Source of the DNA: Bradyrhizobium japonicum USDA 6
GTDB taxonomy: Bacteria > Pseudomonadota > Alphaproteobacteria > Rhizobiales > Xanthobacteraceae
Reading direction: 5' to 3'
DNA length: 64,000 nt
Assembly: GCF_000284375.1 (NCBI RefSeq)
Contig: NC_017249.1
Coordinates: 2,210,001 to 2,274,000, forward strand
Within the stretch, counting starts at the first letter, position 1; each line of letters starts with the position of its first letter. The translations under genes were made by a program, and so were the position numbers. Below are positions 1-7,627 of the stretch, piece after piece. Below the pieces are notes generated by a model. The model was not told where the DNA came from. It saw only the letters and a program-made list of their open reading frames with translations, and made no database searches.

Positions 1-197
1 TGGTCTACGACGCCGTGGTCAGGGCGCTACCTGCGCTGGTGCTGGGCTTCATCCTTGCGGGCGGCCTGCTCTACAGTTTTGGCGTGATCTTCCATGCCTG
101 GCGGCGGCTGCGCTTCCAGAATGCGATCTGGCACGGCTTTGTCTTGGCCGGCGCGGCGTGCCATTATACCGCGGTGCTCGACCTCGTGTTGAGCTGA
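1..197 (+). CDS. Hemolysin III family (TrhA/YqfA-type) membrane protein, C-terminal fragment
   Basis: The frame is open from the window edge and ends at a stop at 197, so only about 64 C-terminal residues are visible. They form two hydrophobic helices: one around VLGFILAGGLLYSFGVIF, and a last segment with the pattern WHGFVLAGAACHYTAVL. The helix end, the W-H-x-F pattern and the late H are typical of the last helices of the hemolysin III/TrhA (PAQR-like) inner-membrane family. The 5' part lies outside the window, so length and start cannot be judged. The role in this organism is unknown. Confidence 0.7.
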   Translation, partial: VYDAVVRALPALVLGFILAGGLLYSFGVIFHAWRRLRFQNAIWHGFVLAGAACHYTAVLDLVLS

Positions 198-206
198 GCA
201 AGATCC

Positions 207-280
207 GCGAAGCGGAATTAGCGAAGCGGTATAAGATAGCGAAGCGCTATCCGAAAAGAGAAGCGCTACAAGACAAAGAG
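207..280. repeat. Short AGCGAAGCG-type direct repeats upstream of the SDR gene
   Basis: The motif GCGAAGCG or a near variant occurs several times within about 70 bases between the hemolysin III gene and the downstream dehydrogenase. The last unit ends shortly before a good ribosome binding site (AGAGGAG). The repeat may simply be slipped-strand expansion; no function can be read from it. Confidence 0.4.
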
Positions 281-290
281 GAGACGTCGC

Positions 291-1085
291 ATGCAGGTGA
301 CCGGCAAGGTCGTGGTCGTCACGGGCGGCGCAAACGGCATCGGCAAGGCGCTGTGCGAGGCCTTCCACAAGGCGGGTGCCGCCAAGGTCGTCGTTGCGGA
401 CATGGACGCCGCCAATGCAAGAGCCGTCGCCGCCACGGTCGATGGCGCGGCCTTCAGATGCGACGTCGCGCAGGAAAAAGAGATCGCCCACGTCATCGAG
501 GAGACCGAGCGGCAGTTCGGCCCGATCGAATTGTTCTGCTCAAATGCCGGCATCGGCGGCGGCTTCGATCCGATGTCGGTCAATGCCGGCGGCGCCTCCG
601 ACGAGCCGTGGCAGCGGAGCTGGGCGATCCATGTCATGGCCCATGTCTATGCGGCGCGGCATCTCATTCCCCGCATGAAGGCGCGCGGCGGCGGATATTT
701 CCTCAACACGATCTCGGCCGCGGGCCTGCTGTCGCAGGTCGGCAGCCCGGCCTATTCCACCACCAAGCACGCCGCGGTCGGCTTTGCCGAGAATCTCGCG
801 ATCTCGCACAAGGCGGACAATATCAAGGTCTCGATCCTCTGCCCGCAGGGCGTCGACACCAACATGCTGCGCTCGATCCCGAAGGGCCCACAATCCGGCG
901 ACGGCGATCTGACGCCTGAGCAGGTCGCGAAAGACGTGCTCGCCGGCCTCGAGCAGGAAACGTTCCTGATCCTGCCCCACCCCCAGGTGCTCGGCTACAT
1001 GCGCAAGAAGACCGAGAACTACGACCGCTGGATCGGCGGCATGGCGAAGATCCAGGCCAAGATGCGGGAGGAGTTCGGGAAGTAG
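291..1085 (+). CDS. SDR family NAD(P)-dependent oxidoreductase
   Basis: This is a 264-residue classical short-chain dehydrogenase, the usual length for the family. The Rossmann glycine motif TGGANGIG is at residues 11-18 and NAG at about 85-87. The catalytic serine is near 142, with Y155 and K159 forming YxxxK. The acidic residue after strand 2 (VADMDA) favours NAD(H) over NADP(H). AGAGGAG lies just upstream of the ATG. The substrate is not evident. The gene stands alone between the hemolysin III gene and an insertion sequence. It is probably cytosolic, as no signal or membrane segment is seen. Confidence 0.9.
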   Translation: MQVTGKVVVVTGGANGIGKALCEAFHKAGAAKVVVADMDAANARAVAATVDGAAFRCDVAQEKEIAHVIEETERQFGPIELFCSNAGIGGGFDPMSVNAGGASDEPWQRSWAIHVMAHVYAARHLIPRMKARGGGYFLNTISAAGLLSQVGSPAYSTTKHAAVGFAENLAISHKADNIKVSILCPQGVDTNMLRSIPKGPQSGDGDLTPEQVAKDVLAGLEQETFLILPHPQVLGYMRKKTENYDRWIGGMAKIQAKMREEFGK

Positions 1086-1200
1086 CCGCCACAGTTTCCG
1101 CGATTGCGCCTGTCATGCCCCGCGCAGGCGGGGCATCCAGTACGCCGCGGCCCGTCGGTTCAACAACAACCGTCTCGGAGTACTGGATCGCCCGGTCAAG

Positions 1201-2470
1201 TGTTTAGACCGGACAGATCACTGACAGGTGTTCGGAGACATAGCTGACACATCAAACTGGCTGGATTGGTCGATTTGGGAGGCCGTCCATGCCCTGGAAC
1301 GAGGTGTCGGTAATGGATCAACGACGCGAGTTTGTGCGGCTGGCTTTGCAGGAAGGCGCGAACCGGCGGGAGTTGTGCCGGCGGTTTGGGATCAGTCCTG
1401 AGGTCGGCTACAAGTGGCTGAAGCGTTGGCAGGCAGGGGACCATGATCTTCGGGATCAGTCCCGCCGACCGAAGAGTATGCCCAGGCGGAGCGAGCCTGC
1501 GATCGAGGCTCAGGTCTTGGCGATGCGCGACACGCATCCGGCCTGGGGGGCGCGCAAGATTGCTCATTGTCTGAAGCGCGCTGGCCAGGCCGTGCCGGTG
1601 CCTTCAACGGTCCATCAGATCCTGTGCCGGAACCAGCGGATCAAGCCGAGCGAGCAGGCTGCAGCTGGCTCTCCAGGGCATCGCTTTGAGAAGGACGCGC
1701 CCAATCAGCTCTGGCAGATGGACTTCAAGGGCCATATGCCGCTTGCCGGCGGGACGCGGTGCCATCCGCTCACCATGGTCGACGATCACTCGCGCTATGC
1801 CCTGTGTCTGAAGGCCTGCGCCAACGAGCAGCGTCCTGACGTGCAGAAGCACCTGACCGACACCTTCCGACGCTATGGGCTGCCGGAGGCCTTCTACCTC
1901 GACAACGGTTCTCCGTGGGGCGACACGTCCGGCGTCCGCTGGACCGCGCTGAAGGTATGGCTGCTCAGGCTCGGCGTCAGGGTCGTCCATGCCAGGCCGC
2001 GCCATCCTCAGGGCCGGGGCAAGAACGAACGCTTCCATCGCAGCCTGAAGGCGGAAGTGTTCGCCCTGCGCACGTTCCGCACCCTGGCGGAAGTTCAGCG
2101 GGCTCTCGATCGCTGGCGCATGCTCTACAATCTGGAGCGGCCTCATGAGAGCTTGGGCATGGGTGTCCCCGCCGATCGCTATCGGCCGAGCTCTCGCCCC
2201 ATGCCGGACCGTGTCCCGCAGGTCCAATACGACGCCGGAGAGACCGTTCGCACGGTCTCCTCGACCCGGAGCTACATCGCCTTCAAAGGCCGAATGTGGA
2301 AAGTCCCTCAAGCCTTCTGCGGCGAGCAGCTCGCCGTCAGGCCGCTCGACCGCGACGGCCGTTATGGAATCTTCTTTGCCAGCTGGCAGGTCGCATCAAT
2401 CGACTTGACCCGCGGCCAACCTGTCAGTGATGTGTCCGAACAGGTGTCAGCTATGTCCCCGGTCTAAACA
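1201..2470 (+). mobile_element. IS481-family insertion sequence, complete, 1270 bp
   Basis: The element has perfect 12-bp terminal inverted repeats TGTTTAGACCGG (1201-1212 and inverted at 2459-2470). It is flanked by a 5-bp target duplication TCAAG (1196-1200 and 2471-2475). Sub-terminal blocks (ATCACTGACAGG, GACATAGCTGACAC) occur at both ends in different order, probably transposase binding sites. One transposase gene fills the element. The intact ends, duplication and reading frame suggest recent insertion. Confidence 0.93.
1289..2467 (+). CDS. IS481-family transposase
   Basis: The 392-residue protein has an N-terminal helix-turn-helix (about 10-60, LCRRFGISPEVGYKWLKRW) and an HTH_29/32-like linker. 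The DDE integrase-type catalytic core follows. The likely catalytic acids are D145 (WQMDFKG), D205 (LDNGSPW) and E247 (GKNERFHRSL). The stop codon lies within the right terminal repeat. A shorter start at MDQRREF (eight codons in) is possible, since ATG 1289 lacks a strong ribosome site. The frame shows no defects, so the gene appears functional. Confidence 0.93.
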   Translation: MPWNEVSVMDQRREFVRLALQEGANRRELCRRFGISPEVGYKWLKRWQAGDHDLRDQSRRPKSMPRRSEPAIEAQVLAMRDTHPAWGARKIAHCLKRAGQAVPVPSTVHQILCRNQRIKPSEQAAAGSPGHRFEKDAPNQLWQMDFKGHMPLAGGTRCHPLTMVDDHSRYALCLKACANEQRPDVQKHLTDTFRRYGLPEAFYLDNGSPWGDTSGVRWTALKVWLLRLGVRVVHARPRHPQGRGKNERFHRSLKAEVFALRTFRTLAEVQRALDRWRMLYNLERPHESLGMGVPADRYRPSSRPMPDRVPQVQYDAGETVRTVSSTRSYIAFKGRMWKVPQAFCGEQLAVRPLDRDGRYGIFFASWQVASIDLTRGQPVSDVSEQVSAMSPV

Positions 2471-2493
2471 TCAAGCCGGGCGATGACACCTAG

Positions 2494-2955
2494 CTACGCC
2501 GCCGACTCCGCCTCATCCTCCATCCGGCTCTGCCGCAGCGCCCGGGCATAGAGCATCATGCCCTCGCGCACCGTGCGCTGCTCGGCCTCAGTCAGCGCGG
2601 CCAGCGCGCCGCGCACCTGCTGGCGTCCGAACGCGTGCAGCGCCTCCAGTGTGCGCCGGCCCTTCGCCGTCAGTGACAGGAGCTTGCTGCGCGCATCGGC
2701 TTCATCAGGCGTCTCCCGCAGTTCGCCGCAATCGACCAGCTTGCGCACCATGCGGCTGACACTGGATTTCTCCAGTCGCAGGAAATCGCCGAGCTCGCCC
2801 GAATTCATCGGGCCGCGGATCCCGATCTCCAGGATCGTGTGCACGGCCGAGGGCGGATAATCCGAGGCCGCCACCGTCGCATCCATGAAGCCCAGCTCCC
2901 GCACCATCAGCCGCGAGGCGGCGCGGATGTCGTCGATCAGCGAAAGCTCGGTCAT
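2494..2955 (-). CDS. MarR family transcriptional regulator
   Basis: The 153-residue winged-helix protein has recognition region ELGDFLRLEKSSVSRMVRKL at about 55-75 and wing DEADARSKLLSLTAKG, the MarR signature. ATG 2955 is chosen because the longer open frame would run through the divergent operator. The gene is divergent from the SDR gene at 3032. A 29-bp palindrome (2968-2996) lies between the two, so it very likely represses both itself and that SDR. The effector is unknown. Confidence 0.9.
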   Translation of the reverse strand: MTELSLIDDIRAASRLMVRELGFMDATVAASDYPPSAVHTILEIGIRGPMNSGELGDFLRLEKSSVSRMVRKLVDCGELRETPDEADARSKLLSLTAKGRRTLEALHAFGRQQVRGALAALTEAEQRTVREGMMLYARALRQSRMEDEAESAA

Positions 2956-2967
2956 GCTTGACTCATG

Positions 2968-2996
2968 GCATATAGTTGTATCATACAACTATATGC
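2968..2996. promoter_or_regulatory. MarR-type operator: perfect 14-bp inverted repeat
   Basis: The two 14-bp arms (left arm GCATATAGTTGTAT) are perfectly complementary around a single central C. The site sits 12 bp upstream of the marR start and 35 bp upstream of the SDR start, in the only spacer between the divergent genes. The AT-rich core with TTGTAT/ATACAA half-sites is typical of MarR dimer operators. Function is inferred from symmetry and position. Confidence 0.8.
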
Positions 2997-3031
2997 GCGC
3001 AACGTCGCGCGCAAGCGTTTTGGAGTGAGCC

Positions 3032-3808
3032 ATGAGCGGAACTGTGCCGGCCGGGATGCGGATGAGGGGCAAGGTCTGCCTCGTCACGGGCGGCGGCAGC
3101 GGCATCGGCCGCGCCGCGGCGCTGCGGATGGCCTCGGAAGGCGCCGAGGCGATTGTCGTTGCGGGACGGCGGGAGGCCGAAATCGAGGCCACCGCCGCAG
3201 CGTGCCGGGAGCTCGGCGCGGCCGCGATCGCGATCCAAACAGACATCACGCGAGAGGACGACGTCGCGCGCCTCGTTCGCACGGCAGTCGAGCGCTGCGG
3301 TCGGCTCGATGTTGCCTTCAACAATGCCGGATTCCAGGAGCGCCGCGCGTCGCTGGAAGAGCAGGGCACGGAGATCTACGATGCGGTGTTCGACACCAAT
3401 GTCCGCGCGCTGTTTCTGTGCCTGCGCCATCAATTGCCGGCGATGCTAGCGCAGGGCCGCGGCAGCATCGTCGTCAACGCCTCCGTCAGCGGCGTGCGCA
3501 ATCCCAATCCGGGCTTCTCGCTCTACTCGGCCTCGAAGGCCGCCGCGATCTCGCTGACCCGCTCGGCGGCAATGGAGAATGCCCCGCGCGGCATCCGCAT
3601 CAACGCCATTGCCCCCGGCCGCGTCGTCACCGACATGATGCTGCGCGCGGGCGTGGGCGATGTCGCGACCGTCAGTGCGGGCCTGCCGCTGCGGCGGATG
3701 GGGAGTCCGGAAGAAGTGGCGGAGGCCGTGGTATGGCTGTCGTCCGACGCGTCATCCTACGTGGTCGGGCATGTGCTGGCGGCGGACGGGGGATTCCTGG
3801 CTTCGTAG
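3032..3808 (+). CDS. SDR family oxidoreductase, probable MarR-regulated
   Basis: This is a 258-residue classical SDR of the 3-oxoacyl-ACP-reductase/glucose-dehydrogenase type. It shows TGGGSGIG at 19-26, NNAG at 97-100, a serine near 151-153, Y165 and K169, and the C-terminal GHVLAADGGF typical of the class. AGRR after strand 2 suggests NADP(H). GAGTGAGCC precedes the ATG. It is transcribed away from the MarR gene across a strong operator, suggesting induction by a small molecule it may help convert. The substrate is unknown. Confidence 0.9.
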   Translation: MSGTVPAGMRMRGKVCLVTGGGSGIGRAAALRMASEGAEAIVVAGRREAEIEATAAACRELGAAAIAIQTDITREDDVARLVRTAVERCGRLDVAFNNAGFQERRASLEEQGTEIYDAVFDTNVRALFLCLRHQLPAMLAQGRGSIVVNASVSGVRNPNPGFSLYSASKAAAISLTRSAAMENAPRGIRINAIAPGRVVTDMMLRAGVGDVATVSAGLPLRRMGSPEEVAEAVVWLSSDASSYVVGHVLAADGGFLAS

Positions 3809-3879
3809 TGTCGCGGTGGCGCGGCAAATTCAGTGCCGTGGCCCGGATTTCGCTGCGCTCCATCCGGGCTACGGCAGCC

Positions 3880-5502
3880 TCAATGCTTCTGCCCGTAAAG
3901 CACCGGCACCGCTGAATCCACCACGACCTCGACGAGGCTCGTCCCCTCGAACGCCATTCCGCGCTTGAGCGCCTCGCCCAGCTCCGCAGCCTTGCTCACC
4001 CGCACCGCATGGCACCCCATGCCTTCGGCGAGCCTGACGAAATCGATCCCCGGCAATTCCAGCCCCGGCACGTTCCTCACCTGCATCACCTGGCTGAACG
4101 AGCGCATCGCGCCGTAGCCGGAATTGTTGATGACGACGATGGTCAGCGGCAGCTTTCGTTGCGCGGCGGTCCACAGCGCCTGGATCGAATACATCGCCGA
4201 GCCGTCGCCGATCAGGCACACGGTGCGGCTCTTCGGCTTGCCGAGCGCCATGCCGACCGCCGCGGGCAGGGAATAGCCGAGGCCGCCGCTCGCCATGGTG
4301 TAGAAACTGTCCTGGCCGCGCATCGGCATGAACTTCTGCATCGCCGGCCGGTGCGAGGGCACTTCCTCGACGAGTGACGCGTCGTCCGGCATCGCCTGCG
4401 ACAGCGAATGCAGCAAAAATTCGACCGGCAGCGGATCGGCGGCCTGCGGCGCCGGCGGCAGCGTGCGGCCCATTGGCGTGGCGCGTTTGCTCTCGGGCAG
4501 GAGGTCGAGCAGCAGGCTCAGCGCCGGCTTCATGGTCGCAATGATGCTGGTGCCGACGGGTGTCACCGCTGCCGCGTCCGGATCGTCGGTGATCTGGAAA
4601 ATCGTCGCGCCGCCATCGAAGATCGCGGCATGGCCCTCGACATGGAAGGTGAACACCGGCGCGCCGACGACGACGACGAGATCGTGTTCGCGCAGCGCGT
4701 CGGACAGCTGCGCCGGCGAGGCGTGCAGGAAGCCTGCGAACTGCGGATGCCGCTCGGGGAAGGAGCAGCGCGCGGAGAACGGGCTGACCCAGACGCTGGC
4801 CTTGGCCTTCTCGGCCACGCGCACCATCAGATCGACCGCGCCGGCGCGGTCGACGCCGGGGCCGACCACGAGGGCAGGGTGTTTTGCAGAGCCGAGCGCC
4901 GCGACCAGCGCCTTCATCGCGTCAGGTTCGGGCCCGATCTCGCGGCTGACCTTGCGCGCCTCGACCGGTGTGGTCGCATGCGCCCAGTCGTCGATCGGGA
5001 TCGACACGAAGGTCGGCCCGCAGGGCGGCTGCATCGCGGTGTAATAGGCCCGCGCGATCGCGGCCGGCACGTCCTCGGGCCGCGCCGGCTCGACGCTGTA
5101 CTTGACGTAAGGCCGCGGGAATTCCGAGGCGCGCTCGGCATAGAGGAACGCCTGCAAGGGCAGGATCGAGCGCGCCTGTTGGCCCGCGGTGATCACGAGC
5201 GGCGTCTGGTTGCGGTGCGAGGTGTAGATGTTGCCGAGCGCGTTGCCGACGCCGGCCGCCGAATGCAGATTGACAAAGCCGGCATTGCGCGTCGCCTGCG
5301 CGTAACCATCGGCCATGCCGACGGCGGAGGCTTCCTGCAACGCCAGCACGTAGTCGATGTCGTCGGGCCAGTCGCTGAGGAACGGCAGCTCGGTCGAGCC
5401 GGGGTTGCCGAACACCCTGTCGATGCCCAGCGAGCGCAGCAGATCGAGCGTCGCCTGCTTCACGGTGGCGGACTTGCTGCCGCTCTTGCCGTTCTTGGCC
5501 AT
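3880..5502 (-). CDS. mdlC: Thiamine-diphosphate-dependent benzoylformate-decarboxylase-like enzyme
   Basis: The 540-residue protein has the three ThDP-enzyme domains (PYR, central, PP). It matches benzoylformate decarboxylase active-site features: S36 in NPGSTELPF, the cofactor-activating E57, H80 in NLHSAAGVG, and H287 in FTFHVEGH. These correspond to S26, E47, H70 and H281 of the Pseudomonas putida enzyme. The ThDP/Mg motif starts at IGDGSAMYSIQ. It is the last gene of the minus-strand cluster with hydratase, CoA transferase and acyl-CoA dehydrogenase, separated from them by a repeat. It likely decarboxylates an aromatic or branched 2-oxo acid to an aldehyde. Exact substrate is unproven. 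Confidence 0.85.
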   Translation of the reverse strand: MAKNGKSGSKSATVKQATLDLLRSLGIDRVFGNPGSTELPFLSDWPDDIDYVLALQEASAVGMADGYAQATRNAGFVNLHSAAGVGNALGNIYTSHRNQTPLVITAGQQARSILPLQAFLYAERASEFPRPYVKYSVEPARPEDVPAAIARAYYTAMQPPCGPTFVSIPIDDWAHATTPVEARKVSREIGPEPDAMKALVAALGSAKHPALVVGPGVDRAGAVDLMVRVAEKAKASVWVSPFSARCSFPERHPQFAGFLHASPAQLSDALREHDLVVVVGAPVFTFHVEGHAAIFDGGATIFQITDDPDAAAVTPVGTSIIATMKPALSLLLDLLPESKRATPMGRTLPPAPQAADPLPVEFLLHSLSQAMPDDASLVEEVPSHRPAMQKFMPMRGQDSFYTMASGGLGYSLPAAVGMALGKPKSRTVCLIGDGSAMYSIQALWTAAQRKLPLTIVVINNSGYGAMRSFSQVMQVRNVPGLELPGIDFVRLAEGMGCHAVRVSKAAELGEALKRGMAFEGTSLVEVVVDSAVPVLYGQKH

Positions 5503-5546
5503 GGTTTCCGTCCCTGTTGTTTTATCGAAGCTAGAAGCCCCACCCC

Positions 5547-5630
5547 GTCATTGCGAGGAGCGAAGCGACGAAGCAATCCAGACTATCTCCGCAGAGGGAT
5601 TCTGGATTGCTTCGCTTCGCTCGCAATGAC
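5547..5630. repeat. Intergenic inverted repeat with GTCATTGCGAG ends
   Basis: The element begins GTCATTGCGAGGAGCGAAGC and ends with the inverted form GCGAAGCG...CTCGCAATGAC, with GCAATCCAGA/TCTGGATTGC closer to the centre. It forms a hairpin of about 84 nt between mdlC and the upstream hydratase gene. Such elements are scattered through rhizobial genomes. It could attenuate read-through from the hydratase into mdlC. Confidence 0.75.
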
Positions 5631-5647
5631 GAGGAGACAGCAGTGCC

Positions 5648-6499
5648 TCACCACACCGCCGTGCCCTTCATCGTCGGCTGTCCCTCCGCATTCGCGGTCC
5701 ACAGCTCCATGCCCGCCTTGGTCGCGTTGGCGTTGATGGAGAACTCCGTGCCCTCGAACAGCGGCTGCACGCCGCGATAGGTGAATGTCTTCGGCGCCCT
5801 GCCGTCGTGCAGCTTCGCCGCCATCTCGACGATGAGCGCCGCCTGCAGCGGCCCGTGGAAGATCAGGCCCGGATAACCCTCGACCTTGGTGACGTAGTCG
5901 CGGTCGTAATGGATGCGGTGGCCGTTGAAGGTCAGCGCGGAATAACGAAACAGCAGCACGGGATCGGACACATGCGTCTCGCGGTGCTGCGCTTTCGGCG
6001 GCGGGGGCGGGGCCTTGGCACCGGCGGGCGCGCTGCTCGTCATCTCGCGATAGACGATGTCCTGCCGCTCGCGGATGGCAACGCCCCGCGGCGAGGAGAT
6101 GCTGTGCTCGACCGAGACGAAGCACAGCGTGCCGGTCGAGCCGGATTTCACCTGGACGTCGGCAATGCGCGAGGTCCGCGTCGATTCATCGCCGACGCGC
6201 AGCGGCTGCAGGAACTCGATCTCGCCGCCGGCCCACATCCGGCGCGGCAGCGGCACCGGCGGCAGGAAGCCGCCGCGGGTGGGGTGGCCGTCGGGGCCGA
6301 GCATCGACATCGGAAACACCGGCTGCGCCAGGCACCAATGCACCGTGAACGGCGCGGCATCGCCCGCTTTGGGCTCACCGACCTCCTGGAACAGCGTCGC
6401 GCGCAGGCCCTTCACGAGCTGCGCGGTGACGATGTCGGTGGCCTCGGTGCTGCGGCCGATCCATTGCCGCAAATGGTCGATGTCGAGCTTCTCGGTCAT
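5648..6499 (-). CDS. FAS1-like dehydratase / MaoC-fold hydratase (mesaconyl-C4-CoA-hydratase-like)
   Basis: The 283-residue protein has a double hot-dog layout. The N-terminal half carries the pattern HWCLAQPVFPMSMLGPDGHP and RRMWAGGEIEF. The C-terminal half has YSALTFNGHRIHYDRDYVTKVEGYPGLIFHGPLQ, the hydratase-2 motif with the catalytic D/H pair. This is the HTD2/mesaconyl-CoA hydratase group. The start is 15 bases downstream of the CoA transferase stop, so the two are probably co-transcribed. It likely hydrates or dehydrates a 3-hydroxyacyl-CoA or methyl-branched dicarboxyl-CoA. Confidence 0.83.
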   Translation of the reverse strand: MTEKLDIDHLRQWIGRSTEATDIVTAQLVKGLRATLFQEVGEPKAGDAAPFTVHWCLAQPVFPMSMLGPDGHPTRGGFLPPVPLPRRMWAGGEIEFLQPLRVGDESTRTSRIADVQVKSGSTGTLCFVSVEHSISSPRGVAIRERQDIVYREMTSSAPAGAKAPPPPPKAQHRETHVSDPVLLFRYSALTFNGHRIHYDRDYVTKVEGYPGLIFHGPLQAALIVEMAAKLHDGRAPKTFTYRGVQPLFEGTEFSINANATKAGMELWTANAEGQPTMKGTAVW

Positions 6500-6514
6500 G
6501 ATGTCTCGCTCTTG

Positions 6515-7618
6515 TTATGACTTCTTGGCCGGCCGCTCGCCGATCGCGGGCACGGCGCCATAGCTGCGGGTCTCGCCGACGATGATCGGCGCCGGCGCGG
6601 GATAGCTGACGCGTCCCTGCGGCGTGTCGACCTCGATGCGGCGCAGATGCGGATGATTGGTAAGGTCGGCCATGGTGTTGACCTCGGCAAACGCGATGTC
6701 GGCGTCCGACAGCCGCTTCAGCAGCTCGTCGCGTGTCATCTTGCCGAAAATGTCTGCGACCGTCGTGTCGGTGAAATCGCGGTTGCGCACGCGCTCGACC
6801 ATGTTGGCGACGCGCGGATCGGCCGGCAAATCGGGCTGGTCGAGCACCTTGACGCAGAGCGTCTTCCACTCGCGCTCGCTCTGGATCGAGATCAGGATGT
6901 CCTTGCCGTCCTTCGAGGTGAACACGCCATAGGGCGCGATCGAGGGATGGCGCAGGCCCATGCGCTTGGGCGGATTGCCGGCTTCGGAGTTGAGCAGCGG
7001 CACGGTGCACCAGTCCGCCATCACGTCGAACATGGAGATGCGGATGTCACAGCCCCTGCCGGTGCGCCCGCGCGCGATCAGCGCTTCCAGGATCGCCGCA
7101 TGCGCAGTGGCGCCGGTCGCGACGTCGACGATCGACATGCCGACCCGCGAGGCGCCATCCGGGTTGCCGGTGATGGAGGCGAGCCCGCTCTCGGCCTGGA
7201 TCAGCAGATCATAGGCCTTGCGGTGGGCGTAGGGGCCTTCGTCGCCATAGCCGGTGATCGTGCACGAGATCAGCTTCGGATAGTCCTTCAGCAGCCGTTC
7301 GCGCGAAAAGCCGAGCTTGTCCATCGAGCCCGGCTTGAGGTTTTGGATCAGCACGTCCGCGCTCGCGATCAGCTTCTCGAGCTCGGCGCAGCCTTCTTTC
7401 GTTGCGAGATCGACCACGGCCGATTGTTTGCCGCGGTTGAGCCAGACGAAATAGCTGCTCTGGCCCTTGGCCGCTGCGTCATAGCCGCGGGCGAAATCGC
7501 CCTCGGGCCGTTCGATCTTGATCACTTCCGCCCCGGCGTCCGCCAGCCGTGACGAGCAGAACGGCGCTGCGACCGCCTGCTCGACCGCAATCACCCTGAT
7601 CCCGTCCAATGCTCCCAT
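6515..7618 (-). CDS. CaiB/BaiF CoA-transferase family protein (class III)
   Basis: The 367-residue protein has the class III signatures: GIRVIAVEQAVAAPFCSSRLADAGAEVIKIERPEGDFAR at the N terminus, FVWLNRGKQSAVVDL, and GRGCDIRISMFDVMADW, which should contain the aspartate forming the mixed anhydride. It lies 9 bases downstream of the acyl-CoA dehydrogenase stop. It probably activates the pathway acid by CoA exchange with a donor such as succinyl-CoA. The substrate is unknown. Confidence 0.88.
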   Translation of the reverse strand: MGALDGIRVIAVEQAVAAPFCSSRLADAGAEVIKIERPEGDFARGYDAAAKGQSSYFVWLNRGKQSAVVDLATKEGCAELEKLIASADVLIQNLKPGSMDKLGFSRERLLKDYPKLISCTITGYGDEGPYAHRKAYDLLIQAESGLASITGNPDGASRVGMSIVDVATGATAHAAILEALIARGRTGRGCDIRISMFDVMADWCTVPLLNSEAGNPPKRMGLRHPSIAPYGVFTSKDGKDILISIQSEREWKTLCVKVLDQPDLPADPRVANMVERVRNRDFTDTTVADIFGKMTRDELLKRLSDADIAFAEVNTMADLTNHPHLRRIEVDTPQGRVSYPAPAPIIVGETRSYGAVPAIGERPAKKS

Positions 7619-7627
7619 GGCGCGACC

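Larger units (their letters stand above)
1112..2487. repeat. Intergenic palindromic repeat of the GTCAT..GGGGCATCCAGTA type, split by IS481 insertion
   Basis: The left part (1112-1200) starts with the hairpin CCCCGCGCAGGCGGGG followed by ATCCAGTA and ends CGCCCGGTCAAG. The right part (2471-2487) resumes TCAAGCCGGGCGATGAC. Joined, they give the palindrome CGCCCGGTCAAGCCGGGCG and close the element with an inverted GTCAT. Related elements occur at 9990-10110 and 46250-46370. Confidence 0.8.

Noticed and set aside
4408-5736. 442-codon plus-strand frame opposite mdlC
   Set aside because: Composition is Arg/His/Gly-rich and lacks any motif; the opposite strand encodes a full ThDP enzyme. The tail is the repeat at 5547-5630.
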